Positions 1 to 12,238 are shown, counted from the first letter of the stretch. The stretch: 64,000 nt of DNA from Gautieria morchelliformis (GCA_015179125.1 WHVA01000161.1:124001-188000), one strand, 5' to 3'. Numbers and translations are program-made. The notes: generated by a model from the letters alone, not told the origin.

Positions 1-1385
1 GCTGTGATGGTAAGGTCGTCCACAGCTGTTGCAATGATCACATGCCCCTTTCCGCCACGTCTATAAAATACAGCCCCGTCTGTGGCTGATGTAGTGAATC
101 CTAACTTGTGGAATTCACCACTTAGACGTTTGTACCATTCTCTTCCAGATTGCTTGAGGCCGTAGAGTGCTTTCTTCAAAAGTAGCACTTCGCCTTTGTC
201 TCCTGACTCATATCCATACGGCTGCTTCATGTAAATAGGTTCGGGCAACTTAGCATTGAGGTATGCATAGTCCACGTCCATTTGATGAATAGGCCAGTCA
301 TTCCTAGCAGCAATGGCGCATATGATCCGTAGGGAGGATAACCGAGCAACAGGTGAGTATGTCTCATCATAGTCGATTCCAAACTTCTGCGTGAAGCCTT
401 GGGCGACCATTCTCGATTTAGGTACTATTGGTTTCCCTTCTGGATTACGCTTCCAAAGGTAGACCCATTTGTTGCCGACAATGTTGGCTCCAGGAGGTGG
501 TTTGGTTTTTTCCCACACTCCCTTGTCGATTAGGGCCTCATACTCTTTGTCCATTGATTTCTTCCACATAGGATTATTCAGAGCTTCGTCTGCATTGCTA
601 GGTTCAATTTGACTCAAATCCGGCGCCTTGTTATTGTTTTGACCGTCGGTTAGAAACGCACTGATGGCACACTCATAGTTACTGATGCCATCAATCTCGG
701 AGGATAATTCTTGGTCGAATAAAACTTCTTCATGGTCCTCAACGTCCTCGTAAGCTAGCGTAGTCATATGTGCGCCAGCTTGTCTCTGGGTTTGAGATCT
801 TGTTACGGGACCTGATGGGGCCGGCTGCACTTGTTGTTGACGGATCCTTTCGCTTCTCCTTATCGGTTCAGCTTCTCTAGGTCTGTCATCAACTCCCTGA
901 ATAGGTTGCAGCTTTTCAAGATATTCCTCCGGTGCACTTTCATCAATTTCTTCGATCTTTGCCTCTTCGCTGACTAAGCGACCGGGCACAGGCACTGATG
1001 CCGGAATGGCCTTCTTCTCTTCTTTAGACGTAGGTAGCTTGGATTCCTCAATAGAAATGATTGGGACCTTTCCCTTCTTCATTTCTGAATCAAAGACAAC
1101 GTTCCGCTCGACAGAAACTTTGTGCGAGTCAGGCCAATAAACATAATGACCATGGCTCTGCGCAGAAATTCCTATCCACCGAGCTCTCTTGGCACGAGCT
1201 GCCAATTTATCTCCCTGAGTGATTTTAACGTAAATTTCAGTTCCCCACGCGTGAATGTCTTTGAGATTCGGTTTTTCATGGTGAATCATCTCGTAGGGCG
1301 TTTTATCTGGTAGAGCTCTTGTATGCGTCCTGTTCCTAAGATAATTGGCATGCTGTATCGCATAGCCCCATAATATCTTAGGAAG
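1..1385 (-). pseudogene. copia reverse transcriptase part of polyprotein, cut by window edge
   Basis: Read on the minus strand in the frame entered after the frameshift, this segment stays open for about 460 codons to the window edge. It shows the copia linker (TPYEMIHHEKPN), a spacer rich in E and P, then reverse transcriptase landmarks: NKWVYLWKRNPEG, ARLSSLRIICA, QMDVDYAYLNA and ALYGLKQSGREWYK. The catalytic box at the very edge reads AVDDLTIT, where YVDD is the common form. The two aspartates are kept. RNase H and the 3' LTR must lie outside the window. Confidence 0.88.
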
Positions 1386-3310
1386 GCTGATTCTAGCAGC
1401 ATGGCACGAGTTCTCTCAGTGAGGGTTCGGTTCAGGCGTTCCGCAACACCATTGGACTCTGGTGTGTCGTGTACCGTCAACTGATGCTTCGTGCCTTGTT
1501 TGGCTAGATGCTGTTCGAATTCAGAGCTCGTATACTCGCCCCCTCGATCAGAAACAAGTGCCTTGATGTGCACATTTCTCTGTCGAAGCATTAAAGCCTC
1601 GTAGAGCTTGTACTTTGAGAATGCTTCTGATTTGTTCGCCATGAGATAGATCACCGATTCTCTTGAGTAGTCATCGATAAAGGAGACATAATATGACTTC
1701 TTATCGATCGTGAGGTGTCTTGCAGGTCCCCAGACATCAGAATAAATTCTGTCACCGAATTTTGATGTTCGGTCTCTGGGTTCTCGAGGAAGAGGTTTGC
1801 GCGCAATCTTGGCCTGAATACACGCATCACAGACAATTCTATCGCCTGTGGAGCTCAGTTCAATGCCCAATATCATGCCATGATTTAATAGATGTTGTAG
1901 GGACTTCTGCGAGATGTGCCCCATCTTTTGATGAATTTCCATGGCAGATAAACACATATGGGCTTGAGCACTTGGTGACTGGAGGTCTAGTCGATATAAG
2001 CCATTGACTTTCGGTGCTTGCATCAATACTTTTCCAGCAGCATTAGATATTGTGCATTTCTGGCCACCGAGTCGAATGTCGTAGCCAGCATCATCGCACC
2101 GACCGATCGAGACGAGGGTAGCAGCAATTTTGGGTGCATAGTATGTATCTTGCAACGTGACTTCTACTGTTCTATCTCCAACCTTATTGGATAATACGAG
2201 CAGTCCTGAGCCGAAGGCATCAAAGGTACCTTTGTTGGCTGCTCGGATAGTCCTCGGCTGTGAGAATTGACAGTAGTTCCTCAATAAATTTTTGTGAGGA
2301 GTCATATGCGATGTCGTTCCGGTGTCGAGTATGACTATAACTCCTGAGGATGTGCTCAAGTTGAAATTAGAGCACTCGTCAAAATTGGTGAAGGCAAGAT
2401 GCCCATCACCACTTTCCTCAGAAGTAGACTCTTCTTCGGCAACATTCGCTTTTGCTTTACCCTTCTTCTTCTTCTTGCCTTTGGCTTTCTTCTTCTGACG
2501 TGGTCCTTGACCTTCTTTACCACCTCCTTTAGCCCAGCAATTTTCGATGGAATGTCCAGGCTTTTTGCAGTTGGTGCATACATGCGCCTTCTGCCCCTTC
2601 TGGTCCTTCTTAGTAGATGAACCAATAAACACCTGCTCTTCTTGCGGGAGTGTTTTCTTCCTGTCATACTGAGCCTTTAGTACCCTAATAATATTATCAG
2701 GGACCAATGGCATCCCGCATTCTTCAAGCGAAGTTGTAAGGGCATTCATGACTGCCTCATAGGATGGTGGAAGTGACGCAAGGATTATGTCCATGAATTC
2801 TTCTTCAGAAACTCTAGCTCCCATCTCATTAAGACGAGCATATAGGTCTTGGGCCTTGTCCAAGTGATCTCTCAAGTCTCCATCCTCAGGACATCTCATA
2901 CTGCGGAGTTGTCTCTGCAGGCTGGTGAGGACCATCTTGGGCTTTTTGGTCATTTCATTGACCAGTGCATCCCAAGTCTCTTTTGCTGTCTTCTGCTTCT
3001 GTAGCATCAGGGCCAATGACTCTGACACTGAGACGATGATTTGGGTCTTGGCTTGTCCTTCTCTAGCAAGGTATCTCTCCAGCTTCTCCTCGGCCTTATC
3101 CATCTGAGTTTCCTCAGCTTCTGTTAGAATATGGCCTGGGGGCATGACTGGAGGATCAGGAGGTCGAGTGACTCTCCCTTCTACATGCTTGAGCAAATTT
3201 TTGGACTCGAAATAGCTGATGAGAGTGGCTCGCCACAATGGCCAATTACTTCCATCAGTAGCAAGCTTCTCAACACCCAACAGCTTCTCAGAAGTGTCTC
3301 CGGGGCCCAT
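1286..3310 (-). pseudogene. copia gag-protease-integrase part of polyprotein
   Basis: This 674-residue reading frame starts with ATG at 3310. Residues about 1-230 resemble the UBN2/retrotransposon gag region. The zinc knuckle CTNCKKPGHSIENC lies near residue 245, followed by a lysine-rich stretch. The protease motif DTGTTSHMT is near residue 330. A GAG-pre-integrase segment (IHQKMGHIS) and an integrase core with SDVWG, VSDRGGEY and ESNGVAERLNRT follow. The frame leaves the conserved path after about residue 640 and stops at 1286, while the expected polyprotein continues in another minus-strand frame. A single-base loss at about 1383-1388 explains this. The 645 residues before the break look intact, so the copy seems fairly young. 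Confidence 0.9.
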
Positions 3311-3386
3311 AACCCTGTAGAGGACAGGAATTATAGGCAGTAGGTATGGGCTTGTTATTCAAAAGAATAGACTAGAAATCAATTCA

Positions 3387-3536
3387 CTCTCTCAGTGAAT
3401 TTAGTGGTCACTCTAAATATATTATACACTACCTAGAAATCAATTCACTACAGAGCATTTCTAGGTCAATAAATGCAAAGACTACTAGACTAATTTACTT
3501 GCCTCTCTCAGTGAATTTAGTGGTCACTGAGAGAGG
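3387..3536 (-). repeat. nested direct and inverted repeats in the presumed LTR
   Basis: A 26-bp sequence occurs twice in direct orientation at 3387-3412 and 3503-3528. A 17-bp sequence (ctagaaatcaattcact) occurs twice at about 3372-3388 and 3433-3449. The right copy of the 26-mer also forms one side of a 13-bp perfect inverted repeat, 3502-3514 against 3524-3536, with a 9-nt loop. The position just upstream of gag suggests an LTR U3/R region, but LTR borders cannot be set without the second LTR. Confidence 0.6.
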
Positions 3537-4012
3537 GGGAAATGTGTTCCACTGCGCATGTACTACTACCCGGCCCTTTAGCGCCCAAGAGCTCGCGCGT
3601 CGAAGTCATTTCAGACTCCGCTGGGTGCAGCCGCCTGTGAAAGTAGGAATAACAAGATGAAATAGAGAGATAAGGAATGAGTGGAAAATTTCGAAAATAA
3701 CCAGAGAAATGGATGCATAATACAAGAACAATGTGAGAAGAACTTGGAAGGCCACACAACAAATTGGATATATTATGCTTGATTTTGGTGCAGGAGCATA
3801 AATGCACCCAACAACCGTTTCATCATAAGCGACATCTAATATTATCCTCAAAGTCCCGCGGCTGGGGCTATACAAACAACTGGTCCACTTTTCCGCAATG
3901 AAGCAGTTGAACTCCCCACTTCCTTCTCGAGAGCGGGCTAGCGCTGTAGCTTCGTCGGACCCAAATTTTTGACGCGCGACCAAGACTGAGCCGAAACCAA
4001 AATTGCAGGGAC
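3537..4012. other. intergenic region between copia element and CWH43
   Basis: No reading frame here has recognisable coding character. The segment joins the retrotransposon flank to the promoter and 5' leader of the CWH43 gene. A 142-residue minus-strand frame at 3606-4034 overlaps the CWH43 start and has no recognised domain. Confidence 0.5.
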
Positions 4013-7000
4013 ATGTTTCAACTACCAGCTGCATATATCTCTAAAGCTCATACCACGTTGGCATCAGCCGCATTTTTGAGTGCTCTCCTGATAGCATCAA
4101 GGCTTCACTATCGCAAAATCGTGAAAAATGAGGTCGCGGGATATCCGGACGAATGGTGGCCATCTGTTTCAGCGACGTATGTGCAAAACAGCACAGGACA
4201 CTGCTCATTAAATTATCTTACCCTTTCAAAGAATTGGGGATTGGTATCCCGAACGCAGGTTAGAGAAATCTTATGATATTTCGCTGACAATCGCTTAGAC
4301 GACAAGGTAGTGTTTTCCAGATCCTCATTGCACTGACTGCTGGTCAGTCGCCTTCTCTTAGAACTCTTTGCATTGTTTCCGGTTCATAAATATACAAGGG
4401 CCTCGGTTTGCCCTTGTATTCTGCTGGTGGTTCCTCACCCGATCGACGACATCAAACCTACCCACCATTGTGGCCATTTGTGGTCTTGTTAGATCAGTTA
4501 CCTGTGGAGGATGGGTTTACATTACGTTGGTCCTTTTTCTGACTTGAGGCCCGCCATTTGAAACGGTTGGGTAGCTCATCCGACGACCACGACGCACACG
4601 ACGTCTTGATGGTATCATACATGGTCCTTAACCTACCCTGGATGATTGGATGTATAATTTGTACCCCGGCCGAAAATAATTTGACCCGTAGGCAGCGGTC
4701 AGTGGCTTTATCTACCGTCTCTACCTATTTAATTGTGTTCTAACTCGGATAGGAAAATCACTGCGTCATTGTGTGTGACTGAGATGGATGTCTGAGGTGT
4801 GCTGGATACTGATTTCACACAGATTCTTCCTTGCTATCGTTCCAATGGTGTACTTCTTTGTACAGCACAAGGTACACTTGGTTCCTGGCGGTGCGAGCAT
4901 GTTCTACAATAGATACACAAAGTTGGAATACTGACATCTTCTTCAGCTTATACCAGGTATAGCTTTTGCGAATGGTTTTTAATCATGACAGATGTCTGGT
5001 TCGACTCAATAACTGCAAATGATTTTTCGGTGCTTGAGGTAATATTTTAGAGTTCTAGTAGCGAAAGTTTGACTTGACCTTTCCAATTAGATATCCGTAT
5101 ACCGCCCTTCCACAGAGGTGGTTTTATCAAAAAGGTATGAATGATAGTAATTAGTGTCCCTCGTCTGTTGTGCTTCAATCATTCGTGGTTGAGATGTGTT
5201 CTCGCCGTAGATCGTCAGTGATGGAGCATACCCAACCGTTGTCTTTGGAATCCCCACCACCCCAGAGTTCTCACGCCGACCTGAAAACTCAAGTCTCCTC
5301 AGATAGCACAAGACCTCATATGTCGCTTAGAAATGCCTTCCGTGTGCGGCTTGGAGCGCCCCAGTCTTTGCAACATATATGCTCCTTTCTGGCAGATGTC
5401 TATCTGGGTATGTTACTCGTGATTTTTTTCTTTGAAATTTCTAATACTGGGAGGCCAGCATACATGTGGTGGTCAATATTTACGGCTCTTGGTCCATCCC
5501 TTTTCTACTTCTCCGTGTGGCAGCTTTCCTTTTCGGGTCAGGAAGTATCGTTATTCGCGACTGTGTCGCCAATTCTTCTCGGAATGACGTCTGTGCGTAC
5601 ATCTTTAAGCACTCACAGCGGACGGACATGGCTACAAATACTGTCTGTCCTTGGACTCGTGGCGTACAAAATTGAACATCCACTGCTGCGACTTCTGGCA
5701 GTTACATGTGCGAATGTCTCTGGCTCCCTCCTCAGAGCAATCGAATGGGGCAATCAGCAAGAAGCCGAAAAGCATGGGATAAGTACGTCGCGCTCGATCC
5801 AGTGAAGACCATCATTAACTCCCTTAATGCCAGTCCTTGCTCTTGGTCTGGTCGTTTCATCCCTATCCAAGCTGGTCAACCATACTGTCAATGTAGGTAC
5901 ATCTCCCCATCCTGCCTCATCTTGTATTATACTCACATCCTGTACAACAAAAGCCGGTCTGGCCAATTGTAGATGGTCAGTCGGGAGGATGGAACAAAAT
6001 TGGCATTCTTTTGGCTGTTCTTGCCGTCCAGGATTACGCCACGCGTGACTTGCCCGATGGAATCTCTCGGGGACAGAACGGCCTCACAACACCATCTGAG
6101 AATGACGTTGATTCCTCGTCAATGGCGACCGAAAATCCTGCTGCTAATCCATCTGACTCCGTCGTTCCCAACACAGGCTTATTCGAGCATTGGGCATGGG
6201 CCTCTGTTGGCCTGGGTGGTCTCATCTTCTCCGTACACTGCTTCCTTACCGACTCTGGTACCTTAGTCGCATATTCTTGGACAGGTTACCCTATTACTGG
6301 GCCATTCCCTGGATTACATGGCTACCTAACTCTGATGGCCATGGCACTGGGCATAAGTATCTCTAACTCCACTGTAAAAGCCGTGGTCTGTCATCCAATA
6401 TGGATGATCTTCGGTGCATTATCCAGTTACCTCATGTATCAGTGGCGAGATTGGCCTGGTTATATTGCTGGTTTGTGTCTTTCCGTATTCCTGACCTCAC
6501 TCATCCCCGTGATTATCCGCATCGCATCGCTCAACGGCAAGCATTCCCCGGGAAAGGTGTATTGCACAGCGTGGCTGTTCGTGTGCTTCCTGGACTTCGC
6601 GAATGTCTGGACAGTGGCATATGCTTTTGTTCCTGCTGGTTGGGTTTTAAGAGAACGAACAGACATGTGATCATTTTGGTCTTTATTCAGGCTTTTTGAT
6701 TGATAGATTTCCAGAGTCCTCACTATTCAAATGGTGTCACTGGGAATGGGATTGGTCCCCGAATGGTGGAGATCATCCCTGACTATCCCATCTATTCTCC
6801 CGTCTACGCTTAAGTCTACTTTCGGCTCCGAAGTGAGACGGTTGTTGGCCTTGCTGGTGTCTGTATCCTTTCTTGCCACGACCACATTGTTCTCTACCCC
6901 CACACCAAGGCCCCATCATGCAGACCAGAGACTGATCACTGCAGGGATATGGACCGTCCATTTCGGTATAGATGATGCCGGTCGAGAATCTCAGTATAGA

Positions 7001-8384
7001 ATGCGTGATCTCATTAAGTAAGTGACTTATGTGTTTATTTCATACCGATGTATATATGGCCGCAGGGACATGCAGCTCGATATTGTGGGCTTACTGGAAA
7101 CCGATCTACACGTAAGTCTATGATTGTGATGCTCGGCTAGCTGGACATTCGACGTTTACAGCGATTTGTGTTTGGAAATCGTGACCTGTAAGTAACCTTC
7201 TCATATACAAACTAGCAGCAGTTGAAGTCGTCCTTACGTAGCACTCGTGTAATTTCGGAAGACCTCGGTTATGTAGGATGGTTTCCGACCTGCCGCACTA
7301 TATATTTTTCTGATAGCCAATGGCAACAGTATGTCGACATTGGTCCTGGCCCCAACTCCCATACATGGGGTGCAGCCCTCTTGTCAAAGGTAAAGCTTTC
7401 AAGCTCTCTCGATGATGTTGGTTGACGATCATGTACCAGTTTCCGATCTTGTCGTCCACTCATCATCTTCTTCCATCGCCACATGGAGAACTTGCACCCG
7501 CGATATCAGCAGTTCTGGATGTTTGGGGACAGAATGTCACAGCTGTTGTCTCACATAATGGGCAAGGTATAATCTGCATACCTGTATCAATCTTTCCTTT
7601 GCTAATATCGTGCAGAGGAAGACGCGCTAGACCGTGAGCTGCAGAGTACGGAGCTCGCACGGATCATGGCCTCAATATATCCAGATCCGGCAATATTCTT
7701 GGGTTACGTCGGTGAGACTGTTCATCACCATGGCGGTAGATCCCTTAGCTAACTTATCATAGTTTCCCAACCACTCGCTGCTCGACGCATGTGATGTTTT
7801 CATCTGGCCTTCAGCTCGTTCTCACTGTTATACCAATTTAGCTAACCCGTATGAAATACTTGTCACGGATGGTCGCATGCATGATATTGACGAGGAAGAT
7901 TGGGATCGTTGGTAAGGTCCTCAATTTGAAAAGGGAATAGAGAGCTTAACATACCGCTCACAGGTGTGAATACATCCTATACCGAGGGCTCTACAGGGTG
8001 TCATACGCTAGAGTCTCGCGGTCTACTATCACTGACACGGTAACACCTCACACACCTCCCCCCAACCCCCCTCCCCTTGGACAATCCACTGATAGTCTAC
8101 TCCAGGAACTACAAGTAGGGAAATTCGTTTTACCCAAACTCGGCCACCCCGTCATTGAGGCACCACGCGAGGAACGTTACTTACGAATCTTTCGTGAGGA
8201 CTTACCCTCATCGATGTATGTAACTCGCCAGCTCTTTGCTACGCATTGGCAATTGATCGCTCTTCAAAGGTGGTTCCCAGATGAGTACTTGGACAAGGCT
8301 AATCCAGGAGGCAAACGAGGTCATTTCTATCATGTCCATCAATGGCCACTCTACTATCGGCTACCCGACAACGCTGTAGTGTGA
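4013..8384 (+). CDS. CWH43: Cwh43: GPI lipid remodelling protein with PGAP2-like and EEP domains
   Basis: This is a Cwh43 homologue, which in yeast exchanges the diacylglycerol of GPI anchors for ceramide in the ER. The N-terminal half is a multi-pass Frag1/DRAM/Sfk1 (PGAP2-like) region with GYPDEWWPSVSAT, then IGDWYPER across an intron (about 4179-4227), then VFQILIALTAGPR across further introns. A second multi-pass block at 6011-6670 carries YSWTGYPITGPFPG. The C-terminal endonuclease/exonuclease/phosphatase-like domain has GLLETDLH, YVDIGPGPNSHTWGAALLSK, GQEEDALDRELQ, MHDIDEEDWDRWCEYIL and YARVSRSTITDTELQVG. At least twelve short introns interrupt it; one of 57 nt after LGY keeps the reading frame if retained. 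The start at 4013 gives a hydrophobic segment directly before the first conserved motif. The stop lies 8 bp from the stop of the convergent AP-3 gene. Confidence 0.93.
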
Positions 8385-8392
8385 ACGAGTAT

Positions 8393-11345
8393 TCACCAAT
8401 CCTCTTGGCGTGAGGTCGACACTCTGTCATCTCTTCTAATTCCGTCATCTTCAGAGACTTCCTCGCTGTCTTCCTCCTCTGATTCGTCTCCATCGTCAGA
8501 CTGAGGTGTGGTTTCTTGTAACGCTGTATCTTGAATGTCTTCACCACTCTCTTCTTCCTCTTCGCTGTCATCCTCACTATCATCATCGTCGTAAAACTTA
8601 TCGAGATCAAGATCTGTCCACTTCCCTCCCTGCGTGAATGAGCTAACAGGAGAGGGTGCACCTGGTGTCAAAACGATTGGCGTCGTAATATGTGATGGAA
8701 CGGCAATATTCTGGAGTGCGCGTTGTGTATAAACATGCACAGGGGCGGTGTCATCCTGTGCATTTTTAGCCAAGGAAGTAACAGAACAGAACAAAGCTCA
8801 CTTCTGTGTTTCTTAAAGACGACACGGTCCCTTCTTCTAACCAATCTGGAAGGTGTCTATGACCAGGGAGATCCTTGCCAAGAAGAACGCCGAGTGACCC
8901 AAGGAAATCAATTTCGACTGCATTCGGAAGGATTGTTATTGTTAGTATTTATTGTAGTACTCAGGGTGCGCCGTGACAGGCTCGTACCAGTAACAGGTTC
9001 GCTGTCAGGCATTTCGGCTTTGCCCACAAACAAGACATTTTTGACCTGTTCTCTTCGCAATACAACGCTACCCTGCTCGTCAGCAAAGTCGCCTTCTTCA
9101 ACAGCGCCGGGAGGCAACGCAGGAGCAACACCAGTTAAAAGACAACTGATGGTTCTTGCGCGGTCTCGCACATCGTAGTCCAGGTCATAGCGAGCCAACG
9201 AGAAGACGTAACGAGATAAAAGGCGCAGGACATGGTGAGTTGGATTAAGAACGAGAAGTTTAGCCGCTAGAGTCACGGCTTGCAGTTTGGCAACAGAAGC
9301 CTTCATAGGGAGAAGTCAGGCCGGTTCGAGTTGAATCTAAATAGAACCTGCCTCCTGCGAAAAATTCTTTGCCACTTTGCGCAACGTGTCGGGAGCCCAA
9401 TCTGTCACCCCTTCAATGCTCGTGGCCGAATTGACGGAAGCTTCTGTTCGCCCAGCATACTGGCCTACAAGCCACAATATACACGCTCGGGCACTAGGGT
9501 GTCGCACCTCATCAAACTTGTACGCCAAACGTGAGATGATATGTAATGGTGCTTTCGAACCAGAGGTTGGGTCCAACAGCGACGGTGGGCGGGTCGAGAG
9601 TTGGGACTGTACTAGAGATTTAAGCACCATGACAGCATTGCTCACTACGACATCTTCGGTTCCCGCTATCAGTTTGATGGTGAGAAATAGACAGGGAGGT
9701 TGTACCATGGTCACTCTGGATGAAGCTCATCAATGCCGTTAGACATTGCTTATTAGAGTCGGGCACTGCACGAGCGCAGCGGCCAATTGCATGTATCGAG
9801 TCTGCCACGAGCTGATCATCAGTATCTGTGGCGTAGTGCTGAAAGATATGCATAGTAAGTCTAGGATAGGATGGTACCGGGAGCGTCGAGCCAACTGACA
9901 GTGAACTCGCGAATCAGGGTTTGGACGTTTTCAGGACCAATGATTGAGAGCAGGATCTTCATCTTGGCACGCTTTGTCTGTGGAACGTCGCACGACCGGA
10001 TGAAAAAGCGGGTGGGTTGGTGGACAAAATGGCTCTGGGATCGAACAAAGTCAGGAGAATTGGTGCACTGGGTGGGTACTTTGGACTTACGGGTGACTCT
10101 CGAGCGATGAACACTAAATAAGCGAGCACGACGCGCTCCACTTGAGGTGAAGGGGCCGCATGGGTAAGACGCAGCAACGGAGGAACGATCAGAGGAAGAT
10201 GGTGTTTTCCAGCCAGAGAATAGTGCGTTCTACAAGCAGACAAGACAACCTTGTTTCACGGCAACACGGTTAATAGAAACATATATAATTCGCCGGAATA
10301 CATACAGCTGGATTACGACTTTGAAAGAGTGGTGCAGAGTTGGAGAGGAGAAGTTGTATGTCTGGATCTATGTCACTTCGGTCTTCCTGAAAGGGCCACG
10401 GTCAGATGATATCCAGTCACTCGTCCAACAAGTTACGTACCTCGAAATCCGGTGGTTTGGTTAGCATGTGTCTGGCATAGCGCAGTAAAAGATCCATCAG
10501 AGAGACTTGACCCCATTCATCTGCGTCAACAAGTATGCGGCACAAACGCCTGTAGTGGCTATGTAAAAGGTCTAGTCGATGGGGACAAACCGCACTAAAT
10601 GCGACGGCCACACAGCCAACCGAAACGGGAGAACGGTCGCGTAATAACGACAAGAGAACTGGTTCAAGAGAGATAAGGTGAGAAGGGTCTAAGCTGGAAG
10701 CAAGCAGGGGTTGAGGCATCGACACATATTAAAGAGCATTTCATACCTGTATAGTTTGGGAATGGCGAGGGCTGCGGCCTTTCGCACATAAGGACTGGGA
10801 TCCGCAGCACATTTCTTTATGCCTAAAGCAACGATAGAGCCGACCATAGGGACTTTAATCCCTGAGAGGACTCGCAAAGCCATGGCGCGAATCAAGGGAT
10901 TGGGGTCCGCTAGGTCCTTTTGAAATGTGTTTATAGACAATAAAGCGAGGTCTGGCTCGTGCTCAGCATATCGAAGGAGATATATGTACACAAGTTTCCT
11001 GATTTCGAGGTTGGAGGATGCGACATTCTTCACGACTTGGGCAAAGAATTCGGAGACATTACGACCCTTGGATATCATCTGCACAAGGATTACACAGAGT
11101 AAGTGCAAGCATCAATGGGTTTGAGCGAGACCGACAGCAATGAGCCTCTTCATGCCCTCAAGCTTCTCGCGATCTTGACTGCTGTCGAGCTGCCTGCGGA
11201 TATTCTTCACCTTGTCTTCGGCAGTATCAAAAAAGGACGCTCCCGAAGGCTTGCCAATTGCCAGATCACGCGTATGTTCTGAGAACGACTCTTGGAGTCG
11301 CATCCCCAGCCGCGACGCATTTTCTTGGAGTGTATTCAGCGACAT
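8393..11345 (-). CDS. APL6: AP-3 adaptor complex beta subunit
   Basis: This encodes the large beta adaptin of AP-3, which sorts cargo from Golgi or endosomes to the vacuole. After the start [14 protein letters not shown] come [18 protein letters not shown], then [59 protein letters not shown] and [18 protein letters not shown], the armadillo-like adaptin N-terminal solenoid typical of beta-adaptins. The rest of the solenoid is spread over several exons to about 8800. The C-terminus is a strongly acidic hinge rich in D, E and S (8393-8620), as in AP-3 beta. An in-frame ATG further upstream at 11432 exists, but the start at 11345 leaves a clean 116-bp promoter shared with the divergent gene. 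I did not see a separate C-terminal ear domain. Confidence 0.88.
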
Positions 11346-11461
11346 GGGAGAGTTGACTCCGTGCGGCACACGCGCCGAGGTGTGGATCCCGCAGTAAGCA
11401 TTTATTAGGTCGTGCGTCAGCATCAGTCGCACGATACTGGCCGTCTGCCAACGTACTGCCC
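11346..11461. promoter_or_regulatory. shared promoter between AP-3 beta and a membrane protein gene
   Basis: The two start codons face away from each other with 116 bp between them, so both promoters must lie here or within the leaders. No TATA box is evident. The bidirectional role is inferred from spacing only. Confidence 0.5.
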
Positions 11462-12238
11462 ATGCCTCTCGCTAGCGCCACGGTGGTCGCTAGAGCCGAC
11501 CCCTCGCAGACGCAGGCGACGTCGTCGCAGCATACGGACACCTCATTCTTCACGGTTCGTGTTTCCATTCTCTCGCGGTAAATTTAAACCGAACATATGT
11601 TGCCAGTTTCTCATAGCCCTCCTCATCCTTGTGTTTGCCTCTGGCGCATTGATACTGCGGGCTGTTCTGTTAAGGCGTCGGTTTCGCAGACGCGTACAGG
11701 AAGCCATCGATGCCGGCATGTTTCCCCATCCGCCCAGCCTTGATCACAAGCCAGAGCTGTACGAGGTTTGTGTGCGTGCTGCCGGCGATGCTATGGACTG
11801 GAGAACTCTCATGGTTCGTCCCTATCTTGTTGGCTGGCCTGCTTGCTGATATCCGGCCAGCCCATTTGTGCCTCCAACGTGGGAGCCCCCCATCAAAGTG
11901 CCAACAAGCGTATCAAGGATACACCCTCGGCAGCGGGACGATTCATGTCGCAGCTCCTAGGTGGTCGTCTTACTCCGCCCTTACTCACCCAGCAGTCCGC
12001 TCCATCTCACGAGCACGAACCCGATTCCAAGAATGACGAACACACGCCCTTGCAAGTGGCCGTGCTCATCGCGATGCCCTCTGAACATCCACATATTCCT
12101 TTCCTAGAGTCTGGTCCACCTGCCGTCTCACCAAATGGCAAGCGGCGGGACTCTTCTGTCAACGAAGACACTATCCCGGATGTCCTCTTTGGAGTTTCAA
12201 CCGTCGCCGTGATACCAGACAAATCGGATTTATTATGA
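11462..12238 (+). CDS. conserved hypothetical single-pass membrane protein
   Basis: Three exons are supported by clean GT-AG sites: intron 1 after HTDTSFFT, with acceptor ttgccag before FLIALLIL, and intron 2 after DWRTLM, with acceptor ccggccag before PICAS. The product is about 220 residues. It has a short polar N-terminus, one transmembrane helix (FLIALLILVFASGALILRAV), a basic stop-transfer run (LLRRRFRRRV) and a cytosolic tail with PPSLDHKPELYE. It ends with LQVAVLIAMP and PDVLFGVSTVAV, which look like the conserved ends of an uncharacterised basidiomycete family. The positive-inside rule suggests an exposed N-terminus and a cytosolic C-terminus. No enzymatic motif is visible and no function is assigned. 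Confidence 0.7.

Larger units (their letters stand above)
1..3536 (-). mobile_element. Ty1/copia LTR retrotransposon, partial and frameshifted
   Basis: The minus strand carries, in order, a gag region, a CCHC zinc knuckle, an aspartic protease motif, a GAG-pre-integrase segment, a DDE integrase and then a copia-type reverse transcriptase that runs off the left edge of the window. Integrase before reverse transcriptase is the diagnostic Ty1/copia order. Upstream of gag (3311-3536) is AT-rich sequence with nested repeats that probably represents LTR and leader. The TG/CA LTR termini and the primer-binding site could not be placed confidently. A one-base frameshift near 1383-1388 separates integrase from reverse transcriptase, so this copy is probably not autonomous. 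Confidence 0.93.

Noticed and set aside
3606..4034. 142-residue open frame on the minus strand with a hydrophobic C-terminal half
   Set aside because: It overlaps the start of CWH43 on the other strand, has no recognisable domain and sits in AT-rich intergenic sequence.
11412..11849. Longer start for the membrane protein gene with an arginine-rich run
   Set aside because: That frame reads the first exon out of phase. The ATG at 11462 splices cleanly to the transmembrane exon.
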